5,463 nucleotides of DNA from Oscillospiraceae bacterium (GTDB lineage: Bacteria > Bacillota > Clostridia > Oscillospirales > Ruminococcaceae), in NCBI GenBank assembly GCA_020024235.1, contig JAHHUA010000116.1, forward strand, positions 1-5,463, written 5' to 3'. Position 1 is the first letter of the stretch, and the number at the start of each line of letters is the position of its first letter. The translations under genes were made by a program, and so were the position numbers. The notes beneath the pieces were generated by a model. That model searched no databases and had not been told where the DNA came from. It saw nothing but the letters and a program-made list of their open reading frames with translations. This document shows positions 5,278 to 5,463 of the stretch, piece by piece.

Positions 5278-5463
5278 ACAAAGGGGAGGCTATAATAAAA
5301 GGAATTTTAAATGAAAAAATCATTTCACTCATTTACTGTTTTTATTATAATATAAATTTGGTTTAAAAGCAAGGTTTAACAGCCATTTTTATACAATAAT
5401 AGTGCACAAATTTATACAAGCATATAAATGCATTATTACCAATTAATTTGTTTCATCTCATAT
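5278..5463. other. AT-rich intergenic stretch, no gene seen
   Basis: No convincing open frame is found on either strand. It contains an orphan Shine-Dalgarno-like AAAGGGGAGG (5280-5289) with no start codon at a usable distance, and a 14-codon frame from ATG 5311 to TAA 5355 preceded by AAAAGGA (5297-5303). It also contains a perfect 10-base inverted repeat, TATAATAAAA (5291-5300) with TTTTATTATA (5340-5349), enclosing a smaller AAATGA/TCATTT hairpin (5309-5325). On the minus strand it would be the 3' untranslated region in front of the terminator at 5245-5277. The low sequence complexity makes most of these patterns unreliable. Confidence 0.5.

Noticed and set aside
1..5463. CRISPR arrays, tRNA or rRNA genes, insertion sequences, phage or defence genes
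   Set aside because: No regularly spaced repeats, cloverleaf or rRNA sequence, transposase motif or terminal repeats with target duplications were seen.

Overview
The window reads as chromosomal DNA of a low-GC, endospore-forming Firmicute, most likely a member of the Clostridia. The reasons are an intact spoVAC-spoVAD-spoVAE sporulation cluster, strong Shine-Dalgarno sites (AGGAGG-like) before most genes, two TTG starts, AT-rich intergenic DNA, and a small class of transaldolase and a DUF2284 metal-binding protein that are common in anaerobes. I cannot fix the genus from the sequence alone.

Layout. Positions 1-58 hold what looks like the tail of an upstream terminator and a weak candidate forespore promoter. 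Positions 59-1909 (+) are three tightly packed genes for the SpoVA dipicolinic acid channel: SpoVAC and SpoVAE, two related membrane proteins, and SpoVAD, a soluble thiolase-fold protein. Positions 1912-3407 (-) hold a cysteine-rich DUF2284 protein and, upstream of it in the transcription direction, a serine-dependent glutaminase (glsA). Positions 3408-3598 are a divergent regulatory region with a good sigma-A type promoter for each direction. Positions 3599-5112 (+) hold an MscS-family mechanosensitive channel (TTG start) and, 20 bases later, a small transaldolase. Positions 5113-5463 contain no convincing gene. They hold an elaborate nested hairpin ending in eight T residues, then a second strong hairpin oriented as a terminator for the minus strand, then AT-rich DNA.

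How the genes work together. The SpoVA proteins act in one process: moving calcium dipicolinate into the forespore and releasing it at germination. The others are vegetative functions: glutamine deamidation, osmotic safety valve, and the non-oxidative pentose phosphate pathway. They look like neighbours rather than one system. The spoVA cluster and the DUF2284 gene converge with only two bases between their stop codons and no visible terminator.

I did not find a clear undescribed system. The items most worth a second look are the roughly 100-nt nested RNA structure after the transaldolase gene (5131-5230), the terminator-free convergent junction at 1909-1912, and the uncharacterised cysteine-rich DUF2284 protein beside glutaminase.
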